This document shows positions 17,148-24,857 of a DNA stretch of 39,750 bases, one piece after another. The stretch is from JAFGTX01 sp942492225 (GTDB taxonomy: Bacteria > Bacillota > Clostridia > Peptostreptococcales > Acidaminobacteraceae). The translations under genes and the position numbers were made by a program. Numbering within the stretch: position 1 is the stretch's first letter; each line of letters begins with the position of its first letter. The stretch is from contig CALODS010000043.1 of the NCBI GenBank assembly GCA_942492225.1, positions 1 to 39,750 of the forward strand. Reading direction: 5' to 3'. The notes under the pieces are model-generated. The model was not told where the DNA came from and did no database searches. It worked only from the letters and a program-made list of their open reading frames with translations.

Positions 17148-19217
17148 ATGGCAAAGTATTTGGTGATTGTTGAATCTCCAGCCAAAGCAAAAACTATAGA
17201 GAAAATTTTAGGGAAAAATTATACCGTAGTAGCTTCTGTTGGTCATGTTAGAGACTTACCAAAGAGTAAAATGGGTATTGAAATAGAAGAAGATTTTGAA
17301 CCAAAATACATTACAATAAGAGGCAAGGGTGATGTAATTAAGAAGCTTAGAAAAGAAGCAAAAAAAGCTGATAAAATTTTCCTTGCAACCGACCCTGATA
17401 GAGAAGGTGAAGCAATTGCTTGGCATTTGGCTTTTTTATTGAATATTCCACAAGGAGAAAAGTGCCGTGTGACATTTCATGAAATTACCAAAACAGCAAT
17501 TAAGGAAGCGATTAAAGAACCCGTTGAAATTAATCAAAGATTAGTTGATGCGCAGCAAGCACGTCGTGTACTCGATCGTCTTGTCGGTTATAGTATTAGT
17601 CCAATATTATGGGCAAAAATTCGTCGTGGTTTAAGCGCAGGACGCGTTCAGTCTGTAGCGACTAAAATGATATGCGATAAAGAAGAAGAAATTGATGCAT
17701 TCATTCCAGAAGAGTACTGGGAAATCGATGCGACACTCCATAAAGACGGCAAGAAGAAAGACAAATTTGAAGCGAAGTTGTTAGCAAAAGAAGGTAATAA
17801 AATAAAAATCACTTCAAAAAAAGAAGCTGATGAAGTCCTTAAAGCAGTTGAACATCTGCCGTATGAAATCACTTCAGTTGTAAACAAAGAAAAATTAAGA
17901 CAACCTTATCTTTGTTTTACAACAAGTAGTCTACAGCAGGAAGCTGCAAATAAATTAGGGTTTTCTACAAAGAAAACAATGATGGTCGCTCAGCAACTTT
18001 ATGAAGGTATTTCAATAAAGAAAGAAGGCTCTGTAGGTCTTATTACTTACATGAGAACGGATTCTACTAGAATATCTGAAGAAGCAAAAACAGCATTAAC
18101 AGAGTATATTACAGAATCGATTGGGAAAGAATATTTAGCAGAAACCTTTAAAACTGCTAAGAAAGCTAAAGCGGCACAAGATGCCCATGAGGCAATTCGT
18201 CCATCATCTGTTCTAAGATCACCTGTCGAGATTGAAGGCTCTTTGACAAAAGATCAATATAAATTATATAAGCTTATCTGGGAACGATTTGTCGCTCATG
18301 GTATGAAACCTGCACGTTTTGACGCTTTAACAGTCACAACAAAATGTGGTGCTTATGACTTTAAATCTTCAGGCAGTCAATTAGTATTTGATGGATTTTT
18401 AAAGATTTATTCCTTTGCAAAAATTAAGGATAAAATGTTACCTGAACTTGTTGAAGGTGAAGCGGTTGGTTTAACTAAAATAGAGTCATCACAACACTTT
18501 ACACAACCACCATCGCGTTATACTGAGGCCTCTCTTGTAAAAGAAATGGAAGAACAGGGAATTGGTCGTCCAAGTACTTATGCGCCAACAATCACAACAA
18601 TTATTAGCCGTGGTTATGTTGAAAGAAGTAAAAAAATGCTTTATCCAACGGAACTAGGGTTCTTAATAAATGATATTATGAAGAAACATTTTAAGGCAAT
18701 TGTAAATGTTGATTTTACAGCGAATATGGAAGCAGAATTCGATAAAGTAGAAGCAGATTTATTACCTTGGAAAAACGTCATTAGAGATTTTTATAGTCCT
18801 TTTGATCAATTAATTGAACATGCGAACAACGAAATTGAAAAAATTGATTTAACTGAAACAACCGATATACCATGTGAAAAATGTGGTGAATTCATGAATA
18901 TAAAACATGGACGTTTTGGAAAATTCTTGGCTTGCTCGAATTATCCTGAGTGTGATTTCACAAAAGCAATTTTAGTAACAATAGGAGTGAAATGTCCTGT
19001 GTGTAAAGAAGGTGATGTGGTTGAACGAAAGACTAAAAAATATAAGTCTTTCTACGGCTGTAGTACATTCCCTGATTGTAATTTCGTCAATTGGAATAAA
19101 CCTACTGGTGATGAGTGTCCAGAGTGTGGAACTTATCTAGTAGAACAAAAAACCAGAGCAAAACATGTGATTAAATGTTCAAATAAAGAGTGTAAATACC
19201 AAAAAGAAGTGGAATAA
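17148..19217 (+). CDS. topA: DNA topoisomerase I
   Basis: This type IA topoisomerase relaxes negative supercoils. I chose ATG 17148, behind GGAGGGATTAT, giving MAKYLVIVESPAKAKTIEKI. The upstream in-frame ATG 17127 has no ribosome binding site. The 689-residue product has the TOPRIM domain with the acidic motif DPDREGEAIAWH from residue 82, the cap and gate domains, and the active-site tyrosine Tyr301 in TYMRTDSTRIS. From residue 576 it has three C-terminal zinc ribbons (CEKCGEFM...CSNYPEC, CPVCKEG...CSTFPDC, CPECGTYL...CSNKEC). Length is normal. codY follows after 12 bases. Confidence 0.98.
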   Translation: MAKYLVIVESPAKAKTIEKILGKNYTVVASVGHVRDLPKSKMGIEIEEDFEPKYITIRGKGDVIKKLRKEAKKADKIFLATDPDREGEAIAWHLAFLLNIPQGEKCRVTFHEITKTAIKEAIKEPVEINQRLVDAQQARRVLDRLVGYSISPILWAKIRRGLSAGRVQSVATKMICDKEEEIDAFIPEEYWEIDATLHKDGKKKDKFEAKLLAKEGNKIKITSKKEADEVLKAVEHLPYEITSVVNKEKLRQPYLCFTTSSLQQEAANKLGFSTKKTMMVAQQLYEGISIKKEGSVGLITYMRTDSTRISEEAKTALTEYITESIGKEYLAETFKTAKKAKAAQDAHEAIRPSSVLRSPVEIEGSLTKDQYKLYKLIWERFVAHGMKPARFDALTVTTKCGAYDFKSSGSQLVFDGFLKIYSFAKIKDKMLPELVEGEAVGLTKIESSQHFTQPPSRYTEASLVKEMEEQGIGRPSTYAPTITTIISRGYVERSKKMLYPTELGFLINDIMKKHFKAIVNVDFTANMEAEFDKVEADLLPWKNVIRDFYSPFDQLIEHANNEIEKIDLTETTDIPCEKCGEFMNIKHGRFGKFLACSNYPECDFTKAILVTIGVKCPVCKEGDVVERKTKKYKSFYGCSTFPDCNFVNWNKPTGDECPECGTYLVEQKTRAKHVIKCSNKECKYQKEVE

Positions 19218-19229
19218 CGGAGGAAACAA

Positions 19230-20009
19230 ATGGCAAAGCTATTGTTACAAAAAACAAGAAAATTAAATAAAATATTGCAACAACCTGGTGATAAACCAGT
19301 ATCATTCACAAATTTATGTGAAAGTTTAAAAGAAATATTAGAGTCAAATGTTTATGTTTCAAGTAAAAAAGGTAAAGTGTTAGGCTTTAGTTTGTCAGAT
19401 CATGAAGACAGCAACCTAGATACAAATGAAGAAACTGGTGAGTTGGAATTTTCTAAAGAGTACAACAACGAATTGTTAAAGATTGTTGATACTGCACAAA
19501 ATTTGACTCAAGAAGACATTTTAAGGGTATTCAAAAATGACATAGATAGTTTTTCAAAATTTGTTACAATTGTTCCGATCAACGGAAATGGCCAACGTTT
19601 AGGAACTTTAATCGTTGCTAGACACGAAGCAGAATATACGGATGAAGATTTAATTTTGGCAGAATATGCTGCAACTGTTGTTGGCATGGAAATCATAAGA
19701 GCAAAGAGTGCTGAATTTCAAGAAGAAGCTCGTAAGAAAACAATTGTTCAAATGGCGATTGGTACATTATCTTTTTCTGAATTAGAAGCGATTGAACATA
19801 TCTTCCATGAACTAGACGGTATGGAAGGCTTACTTGTTGCAAGTAAAATTGCAGATAGAGTAGGAATCACAAGATCTGTTATAGTAAATGCTTTAAGAAA
19901 ATTTGAAAGTGCAGGCGTTATCGAGTCAAGATCATTGGGAATGAAAGGCACATATATCCGAATTCTTAATGAAAGACTTCTTGAAGAATTAAAGATAATT
20001 AAAAAGTAA
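19230..20009 (+). CDS. codY: GTP-sensing global transcriptional regulator CodY
   Basis: CodY represses or activates nutrient-limitation genes in response to GTP and branched-chain amino acids; targets in Firmicutes commonly include amino-acid uptake, competence and motility genes. The 259-residue protein has an N-terminal GAF domain (LLQKTRKLNKILQQPGDKPV, then FVTIVPINGNGQRLGTLIVA). The C-terminal winged helix-turn-helix at about 204-231 is ASKIADRVGITRSVIVNALR followed by KFESAGVIESRSLGMKGTY. It is co-transcribed with topA and ends at a strong terminator. The gene order topA-codY-flagellar operon parallels Bacillus, but trmFO, xerC and hslVU are missing between topA and codY. Confidence 0.98.
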   Translation: MAKLLLQKTRKLNKILQQPGDKPVSFTNLCESLKEILESNVYVSSKKGKVLGFSLSDHEDSNLDTNEETGELEFSKEYNNELLKIVDTAQNLTQEDILRVFKNDIDSFSKFVTIVPINGNGQRLGTLIVARHEAEYTDEDLILAEYAATVVGMEIIRAKSAEFQEEARKKTIVQMAIGTLSFSELEAIEHIFHELDGMEGLLVASKIADRVGITRSVIVNALRKFESAGVIESRSLGMKGTYIRILNERLLEELKIIKK

Positions 20010-20023
20010 AAGTTGAAAATAGA

Positions 20024-20050
20024 AAAAGCTATCCATTTGGATAGCTTTTC
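20024..20050 (+). terminator. Intrinsic terminator after codY
   Basis: AAAAGCTATCC (20024-20034) pairs with GGATAGCTTTT (20039-20049) around an ATTT loop, followed by C, TTTATTTT. It is a typical strong terminator of the topA-codY unit. Confidence 0.88.
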
Positions 20051-20060
20051 TTTATTTTAC

Positions 20061-20114
20061 GAGCAAGCAGCGGCTTGCTCTAAGAATCTGCCCATCCTCG
20101 ATGGTGGGCAGAGC
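20061..20114. repeat. Twin-hairpin intergenic element, possible dispersed repeat
   Basis: Two GC-rich hairpins stand out in AT-rich surroundings. Hairpin 1 is GAGCAAGC (20061-20068) / GCTTGCTC (20073-20080) with an AGCG loop. Hairpin 2 pairs CTGCCC (20088-20093) with GGGCAG (20106-20111), with a possible inner stem of ATC (20094-20096) with GAT (20100-20102). There is no following T run, so it is not an ordinary terminator. Base composition and compact symmetry suggest a REP-like or transposase-associated mini-element, or a structured RNA; only one copy is in this window. Confidence 0.4.
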
Positions 20115-20192
20115 TTATTTGTGTATACTTTATATATATAGTAAAAAAACCCCCAATATATAGTATGTTGTAACAAAAATACGAACAATTTA

Positions 20193-20201
20193 TGATATAA
20201 T
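20193..20201 (+). promoter_or_regulatory. Extended -10 promoter upstream of flgB
   Basis: TG-A-TATAAT (20193-20201) is a perfect extended -10 of the vegetative type. No good -35 is at 17 bases; TTGTAA (20168-20173) is too far at 22 bases. It would give a leader of about 75 bases. Confidence 0.5.
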
Positions 20202-20236
20202 GAAAAAAAGTATGTAAAATATGATAAATCAACTAA

Positions 20237-20261
20237 TAAAAACTTTAATTAGTGCCGATAA
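20237..20261 (+). promoter_or_regulatory. Candidate sigma-28 (SigD/FliA-type) promoter of the flagellar operon
   Basis: GCCGATAA (20254-20261) matches the sigma-28 -10 octamer exactly. TAAA (20237-20240) lies 13 bases upstream, one or two shorter than the usual 14-16. Transcription would begin near 20268, just before the flgB Shine-Dalgarno AGGAGGG. A flagellar sigma factor promoter at the head of this operon would make biological sense. Confidence 0.5.
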
Positions 20262-20283
20262 AATAAGTGTCAGGAGGGATAAA

Positions 20284-20685
20284 ATGCTCGATAAAAGTTT
20301 TAATACAATTAACATTTATAAAAAAGCCCTAGATGCGTCGTGGTTACGAAATAAGGCAATTTCAAATAATATTGCCAATGTGAACACACCTAATTATAAA
20401 AGACAAGTCGTCAATTTTGATGAAATTTTGCGTAGTCACATGGAACAGGGTGGCTCGACAATGATGGCCAAAACGAATGCAGCACATATAGATGCGCCAG
20501 AATTATCGTTGAATCCGACAATATCGCAAGTGACGAATACTGCCTTTAGAGAAGATGGCAATAATGTAAATATAGATGTGGAAATGACAGAACGAACAAA
20601 AAATGAAATTAGATATACAGCGATGACTGATAAAGTAACAGGTACTTTTTCAAATCTTAGAACAGCTATTAGAGGAGGTAGATAA
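20284..20685 (+). CDS. flgB: Flagellar basal-body rod protein FlgB
   Basis: FlgB is the proximal rod subunit exported through the flagellar type III system. I chose ATG 20284 because AGGAGGG lies at 20271-20277 and the resulting 133-residue protein has the normal length. The in-frame ATG 20221 would add 21 residues overlapping the candidate promoter. The N-terminal rod signature is RNKAISNNIANVNTPNYKRQ, and the C-terminal helix contains RYTAMTDKVTGTFSNLRTAI. It is the first gene of the flagellar operon; flgC follows after two bases. Confidence 0.96.
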   Translation: MLDKSFNTINIYKKALDASWLRNKAISNNIANVNTPNYKRQVVNFDEILRSHMEQGGSTMMAKTNAAHIDAPELSLNPTISQVTNTAFREDGNNVNIDVEMTERTKNEIRYTAMTDKVTGTFSNLRTAIRGGR

Positions 20686-20687
20686 TA

Positions 20688-21128
20688 ATGAGTTTCTTTA
20701 ATTCTATTAATGTTAGCGCAACTGGTCTAACGGCAGAACGTTTAAGAATGGATATTATCTCCAAAAATATTGCAAATACAAACACAACCCGTACCAGTGC
20801 TGGTACGCCTTATAGACGACAGATTCCTATTTTCAAAGAGTTGGAAAGTGGAAGTTTTAAGGATGTATTTGATCAAGCAATGGGAGACAAAAGTGCTGGA
20901 CGCGGAGTTGAAGTAGTGGCTATTAAAGAAGATATGTCAGATTTCAAACGTGAATATAATCCGAGTCATCCTGACTCAGATGAAGATGGTTACGTATTGT
21001 TACCAAATGTTGATGTTGTAACAGAAATGATTAACTTAATATCAGCGTCAAGAGCATACGAGGCAAATGTTACAGTTATTAATGGAACAAAATCCATGGC
21101 GATGAAAGCATTGTCAATAGGAAGATAG
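20688..21128 (+). CDS. flgC: Flagellar basal-body rod protein FlgC
   Basis: FlgC is a proximal rod subunit. The 146-residue product has the rod/hook N-terminal motif ISKNIANTNTTRTSAGTPYR and the conserved C-terminal helix DVVTEMINLISASRAYEANV, which ends in the family's NGTKSMAMKALSIGR. Length is normal. The start is two bases after flgB with GGAGGTAG inside the flgB end as the ribosome binding site. Confidence 0.97.
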   Translation: MSFFNSINVSATGLTAERLRMDIISKNIANTNTTRTSAGTPYRRQIPIFKELESGSFKDVFDQAMGDKSAGRGVEVVAIKEDMSDFKREYNPSHPDSDEDGYVLLPNVDVVTEMINLISASRAYEANVTVINGTKSMAMKALSIGR

Positions 21129-21149
21129 ATAGTATAAGGGGGCGAAGTC

Positions 21150-21449
21150 ATGGAGGGCATTAAATTAGATTTAAATCCGATTATGTCAAGAGGGATTAAA
21201 TCAGATTTAATCAAGCCTGTTGAAACAACACAGAACTTTGGGGATGTTCTCTCAAAAGCAATTGGTGAAGTGAATGGTGCGCAAGTAGAATCTGCTAACA
21301 TGGGTCGTTTGCTGGCTATTGGTGAAATTGATAATTTACATGATGTAAAAATTGCAGGTCAAAAAGCAGAATTAACTTTGAACTTGATGGTAGAAGTTAG
21401 AAATAAAATTTTGGATGCATATAACGAAATACAAAGAATTCAATTTTAA
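21150..21449 (+). CDS. fliE: Flagellar hook-basal body complex protein FliE
   Basis: FliE links the MS ring to the rod and is exported early. The 99-residue product has FGDVLSKAIGEVNGAQVESA and the conserved C-terminal segment KAELTLNLMVEVRNKILDAY with NEIQRIQF. Length is normal. It is preceded by a GGGGGCG-type ribosome binding site and followed 16 bases later by fliF. Confidence 0.96.
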   Translation: MEGIKLDLNPIMSRGIKSDLIKPVETTQNFGDVLSKAIGEVNGAQVESANMGRLLAIGEIDNLHDVKIAGQKAELTLNLMVEVRNKILDAYNEIQRIQF

Positions 21450-21468
21450 AATCAATTGAGGTGTTGTG

Positions 21469-23019
21469 ATGGGTGAGTTTATACAGAGAATTAGAAATCA
21501 GATTACAGAATTTTGGGGATCCATTAGCAAGCAAAGGAAAATACTACTAGGCGTCGTAAGTGTTCTAGTAGTTTTTGTTGTGTCACTATCAATATTTTTG
21601 ATAACAAGGCCAACTTATGTTGCGCTAGCACAAAATGTCTCATTAGAAGAAGCGGCTGCAATAACTGCAAAACTAGATGAATTGGGCATTTCTTGGAAAG
21701 AAGAGAATGACACTTCCGTCATATTAGTACAAAAGGAAGATTTAAGTAATGCGAAAATGTCATTGACTGTTGAAGGTGTATTATCTAAACAAGATTTCAC
21801 TTGGACGCAAGCATTTGCGACCAATTCATTTACAATGACTACGGAAGACAAAAATAAAATGTTTTTGCTTGCTCAGGCAAGTGGATTAGCTGACTCTATA
21901 AAAACGTTAGATAATATTGAGGATGCAGTTGTTAATTTATATATTCCAAATGACAGTACATTTTTAGTTAATGATATGATGGAATCAAAAGCATCAGTTA
22001 TTTTGAAAATTAAAAATGGTAAAGAGTTATCGGATGATGAAGTAAATGGTATTGTAATGATTCTTGCAAACTCTGTAAAGGGATTAAATAAAGAATTTAT
22101 TACAATTGTGGATAGCACCGGTAAAGAATTAACAAAAGAAGCAGGCGATTCTTGGGAAGTTGATGTAAACAGCCAACTGGAAATGCAAATTTCTGTTGAA
22201 GAACGATTAAATACAAAGCTGTCTGAATTCTTAATTACGATGTACGGTCGTTCCAATGTTAAAGTTATTTCAAGCGTTGAATTGAATTTTGATGCTGAGG
22301 AAACCGTATCAAAAATGTTCTCACCACCAATAGAAGGTGAAGTTAATGGTATGGTTAGAAGTATGACTGAGATTACTGAAAAGGTTGCCAGTGATGGTGC
22401 GGAAGGTGCGCCTGGTACAGATTCAAATGGACAAGCAACCAATTATGCTGAGTTGAGTTCAGGTAGTTCGGATTATACAAAAGCATCACGTACAATCAAC
22501 TACGAGATGAATGAAATTGTCAATCAATTGTCTAAAGCAAAAGGAACTGTAGAGACAATTACAGTTGCGGTTATTTTAAATCAAGATGTTTTGGAGAATA
22601 AAACATTAACTGAAGAGCATAAAGCGACCTTAAAACAGTTAATTAGTGCTTCAGCGGGATTGGATACAAGAGTGGTTGAAATAACTGCCTTAACCTTCCC
22701 GGATGACTCAGCAACATATGATGTATTCTCAAATACAGCTGCTGCTGGTGTTATGGGTATACCTATTTGGGTGTTTGGACTTGTTGCAGTATTAATTGCA
22801 GCTGGTTTAGCTGGATTCTTTATACTGAAAAAACGTCGTGCACAAGCAGAAGCAGAAAAACTTGAGCAAGAAAGACTTGCATTAGAAGCAAAAGAATTGG
22901 AAGAAATTCAATCAGGGTACGAGGACAAATCAAGTCCGAAGTATCAAATCGAGAAATTTATCGATACAAATCCAGAATCTGTTGCTTTACTATTAAAATC
23001 ATGGTTGCATGACGATTAG
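21469..23019 (+). CDS. fliF: Flagellar MS-ring protein FliF
   Basis: FliF polymerises in the membrane into the MS ring, the base for switch, rod and export gate. The 516-residue product has a first membrane segment at ~24-46 (ILLGVVSVLVVFVVSLSIFL) and the periplasmic ring-building motifs (VEGVLSKQDFTWTQAFATNS and TLDNIEDAVVNLYIPND). A second membrane segment lies near 440 (WVFGLVAVLIAAGLAGFFIL). A charged C-terminal tail binds FliG (SPKYQIEKFIDTNPESVALL). I chose ATG 21469 with GAGGTG upstream; the GTG at 21466 is too close. Confidence 0.97.
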   Translation: MGEFIQRIRNQITEFWGSISKQRKILLGVVSVLVVFVVSLSIFLITRPTYVALAQNVSLEEAAAITAKLDELGISWKEENDTSVILVQKEDLSNAKMSLTVEGVLSKQDFTWTQAFATNSFTMTTEDKNKMFLLAQASGLADSIKTLDNIEDAVVNLYIPNDSTFLVNDMMESKASVILKIKNGKELSDDEVNGIVMILANSVKGLNKEFITIVDSTGKELTKEAGDSWEVDVNSQLEMQISVEERLNTKLSEFLITMYGRSNVKVISSVELNFDAEETVSKMFSPPIEGEVNGMVRSMTEITEKVASDGAEGAPGTDSNGQATNYAELSSGSSDYTKASRTINYEMNEIVNQLSKAKGTVETITVAVILNQDVLENKTLTEEHKATLKQLISASAGLDTRVVEITALTFPDDSATYDVFSNTAAAGVMGIPIWVFGLVAVLIAAGLAGFFILKKRRAQAEAEKLEQERLALEAKELEEIQSGYEDKSSPKYQIEKFIDTNPESVALLLKSWLHDD

Positions 23020-23031
23020 GAGTGAAAAATT

Positions 23032-24043
23032 ATGGCTAAGAAAAAAAGTATGTCTGGAAGAGAAAAAAGCTGCGATACTCTTAATTGCATTGGGACCAGA
23101 TAAGTCTTCTAAAATATTTGCGCATCTAACAGATGATGAAATTGAAGAATTAACTTTAGAAATCGCTAATATGAGGCGTATAGAAAAAGAAGAAAAAGAA
23201 GAAATTTTAGATGAATTCTACCAAGTGTGTCTTGCACAAGAATTTATCTCTGAAGGTGGTATTGGCTACGCCAAAGAAGTTCTTGAAAAAGCGATGGGTT
23301 CTCAAAAAGCGTTGGAAATTATTAATAAATTGACAGCATCTTTACAAGTGCGTCCATTTGATTTTGTTCGTAAAGCTGAGGCAGGCCATTTGTTGACTTT
23401 TATACAAAATGAACATCCACAAACCCTTGCTTTAATTTTGTCTTACTTGAATCCAAGTCAAGCGGCAACGATTCTTGCTTCCTTACCACAAGAGAAACAA
23501 GCCGATGTAGCCCAAAGAATTGCAACGATGGAAAGTACATCACCTGAAGTTATTAAAGAAGTTGAATTGGTCCTTGAGAAAAAGTTATCTTCAATGGTTA
23601 CCCAAGACTATGCTTCAACAGGTGGTATTCAAGCGATTGTTGATATTTTAAATGCAGTGGATAGAGGAACAGAAAAATTCATCATGGAAACTTTAGAAAT
23701 ACAAGAAGCCGATCTTGCTGAAGAAATCAGAAAGAGAATGTTTGTATTTGAAGATATTATTAATTTAGACAGTGTTTCTATTCAAAGATTTATTCGAGAA
23801 ATTGACAATAGTGAACTTTCTATTGCGCTTAAAGGATCTACAGAAGAAGTTAAAGAAATTATTTTCGCAAACATGTCTAAGCGTATGGCGGAAATGCTTA
23901 GAGAAGATATGGAATTTATGGGTCCTGTGCGGTTACGAGATGTGGAAGAATCCCAACAAAAAATTGTTAATGTTATCCGTAAATTAGAAGAAGCTGGCGA
24001 AATTATTATAGCCAGAGGTGGAGGAGATGAGATCATTGTCTAA
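23032..24043 (+). CDS. fliG: Flagellar motor switch protein FliG (frameshift near the N-terminus)
   Basis: FliG is the torque-generating switch protein between FliF and FliM. From ATG 23032 the protein begins MAKKKSMSGREK; one surplus A in the run 23063-23068 then shifts the frame. Removing it gives REKAAILLIALGPDKSSKIF, the FliG N-domain, so the true length is ~336 residues. The middle domain has the EHPQTLALILSYL motif with LPQEKQADVAQRIATMES. The C-terminal domain carries the charged torque helix (RKRMFVFEDIINLD and MEFMGPVRLRDVEESQQ). The apparent GTG/TTG starts upstream that stay in the shifted frame overlap fliF and are not credible. Confidence 0.94.
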
Positions 24044-24857
24044 GATTGTAAAGGCGCATGCCGTTGTGTTAGATAAAGAAAAATATAAACTCTCACCTCT
24101 AATAATTAATTTACCAGAAAAAAGACATGAGGAGCAGTCGGATAATCCACTGCTCACCAATGTTGAACATATAAAATCAGAAAATGAAGGTGATTCCGAA
24201 GAAGCAATTCACACGGGATTACCTCAGTTTGATTTTGAGGCGATGCTAGATGATGCAAAAGCACAGTCTGATGCTATCATAAATTCAGCACAAGAGGAAT
24301 ATGACCGTGTTGTAAAAGATGCTTATGATAGTGCGATGGAAATAATGGAAAAAGCAAAAAATGAGGGATATTCCGAAGGATACAAAGAAGGGTATGATGA
24401 GGGGTATAAAGAAGGCTATAACACATCTGAAGTATTGGTTGATGAAGCAAATGAATTGAAAAATAGTGCGATTGCACATTATGAACAATTGATTCAGAAT
24501 AGTGAAACATCAATGATTCGTCTCGTCCTTGAAATAACAGAGAAAATTTTACAAAAAGAACTTGAAGAAGATGATGAGTTAGTTTTTAATCTTGTCAAAT
24601 CGGGGTTAAAAAGAATAACGCATACTGAAGTGCTTAAAATAAGAGTAAGTGAGTTAGATTATATTAATCTAATTAGTATAAAAAAACGTATTTTACCACT
24701 GCTAGATAAAATAGAAGATTTACAAATTGTTCAAGACGATAGTATGCAACAGGGTGATTGTATTATTGAAACGGATACCGGAACCATAGACAGTGGTATA
24801 CAAACACAAATAGATTTTGTAAAAGCGACGTTTGAGGACTTATTGAAAAGCGAGTGA
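24036..24857 (+). CDS. fliH: Flagellar assembly protein FliH
   Basis: FliH binds and restrains the export ATPase FliI. I chose TTG 24036 because GGAGGAG ends nine bases upstream and MSKIVKAHAVVLDKEKYKL matches the usual FliH opening; ATG 24027 and GTG 24018 are in-frame alternatives. The centre is a glycine-spaced helix with the repeated pattern EGYSEGYKEGYDEGYKEGYN (GxxxG repeats), a FliH hallmark. The C-terminal FliH/YscL domain follows (SMIRLVLEITEKILQKELEE, then LKIRVSELDY). It overlaps the end of fliG and the start of fliI. Confidence 0.93.
   Translation: MSKIVKAHAVVLDKEKYKLSPLIINLPEKRHEEQSDNPLLTNVEHIKSENEGDSEEAIHTGLPQFDFEAMLDDAKAQSDAIINSAQEEYDRVVKDAYDSAMEIMEKAKNEGYSEGYKEGYDEGYKEGYNTSEVLVDEANELKNSAIAHYEQLIQNSETSMIRLVLEITEKILQKELEEDDELVFNLVKSGLKRITHTEVLKIRVSELDYINLISIKKRILPLLDKIEDLQIVQDDSMQQGDCIIETDTGTIDSGIQTQIDFVKATFEDLLKSE

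Noticed and set aside
17127..17148. ATG 17127 as the topA start
   Set aside because: It lacks a ribosome binding site, whereas GGAGGG precedes ATG 17148 and gives the conserved N-terminus MAKYLVIVESP.
20100..20284. A c-di-GMP riboswitch before flgB, as found in Clostridioides difficile
   Set aside because: The conserved core sequence and its stems are not seen; only simple hairpins and promoter elements are present.
21873..22442. A 189-codon open frame on the minus strand opposite fliF
   Set aside because: It lies fully antisense to a well-supported fliF, has no ribosome binding site and its serine/threonine-rich translation is the usual mirror of an acidic gene.
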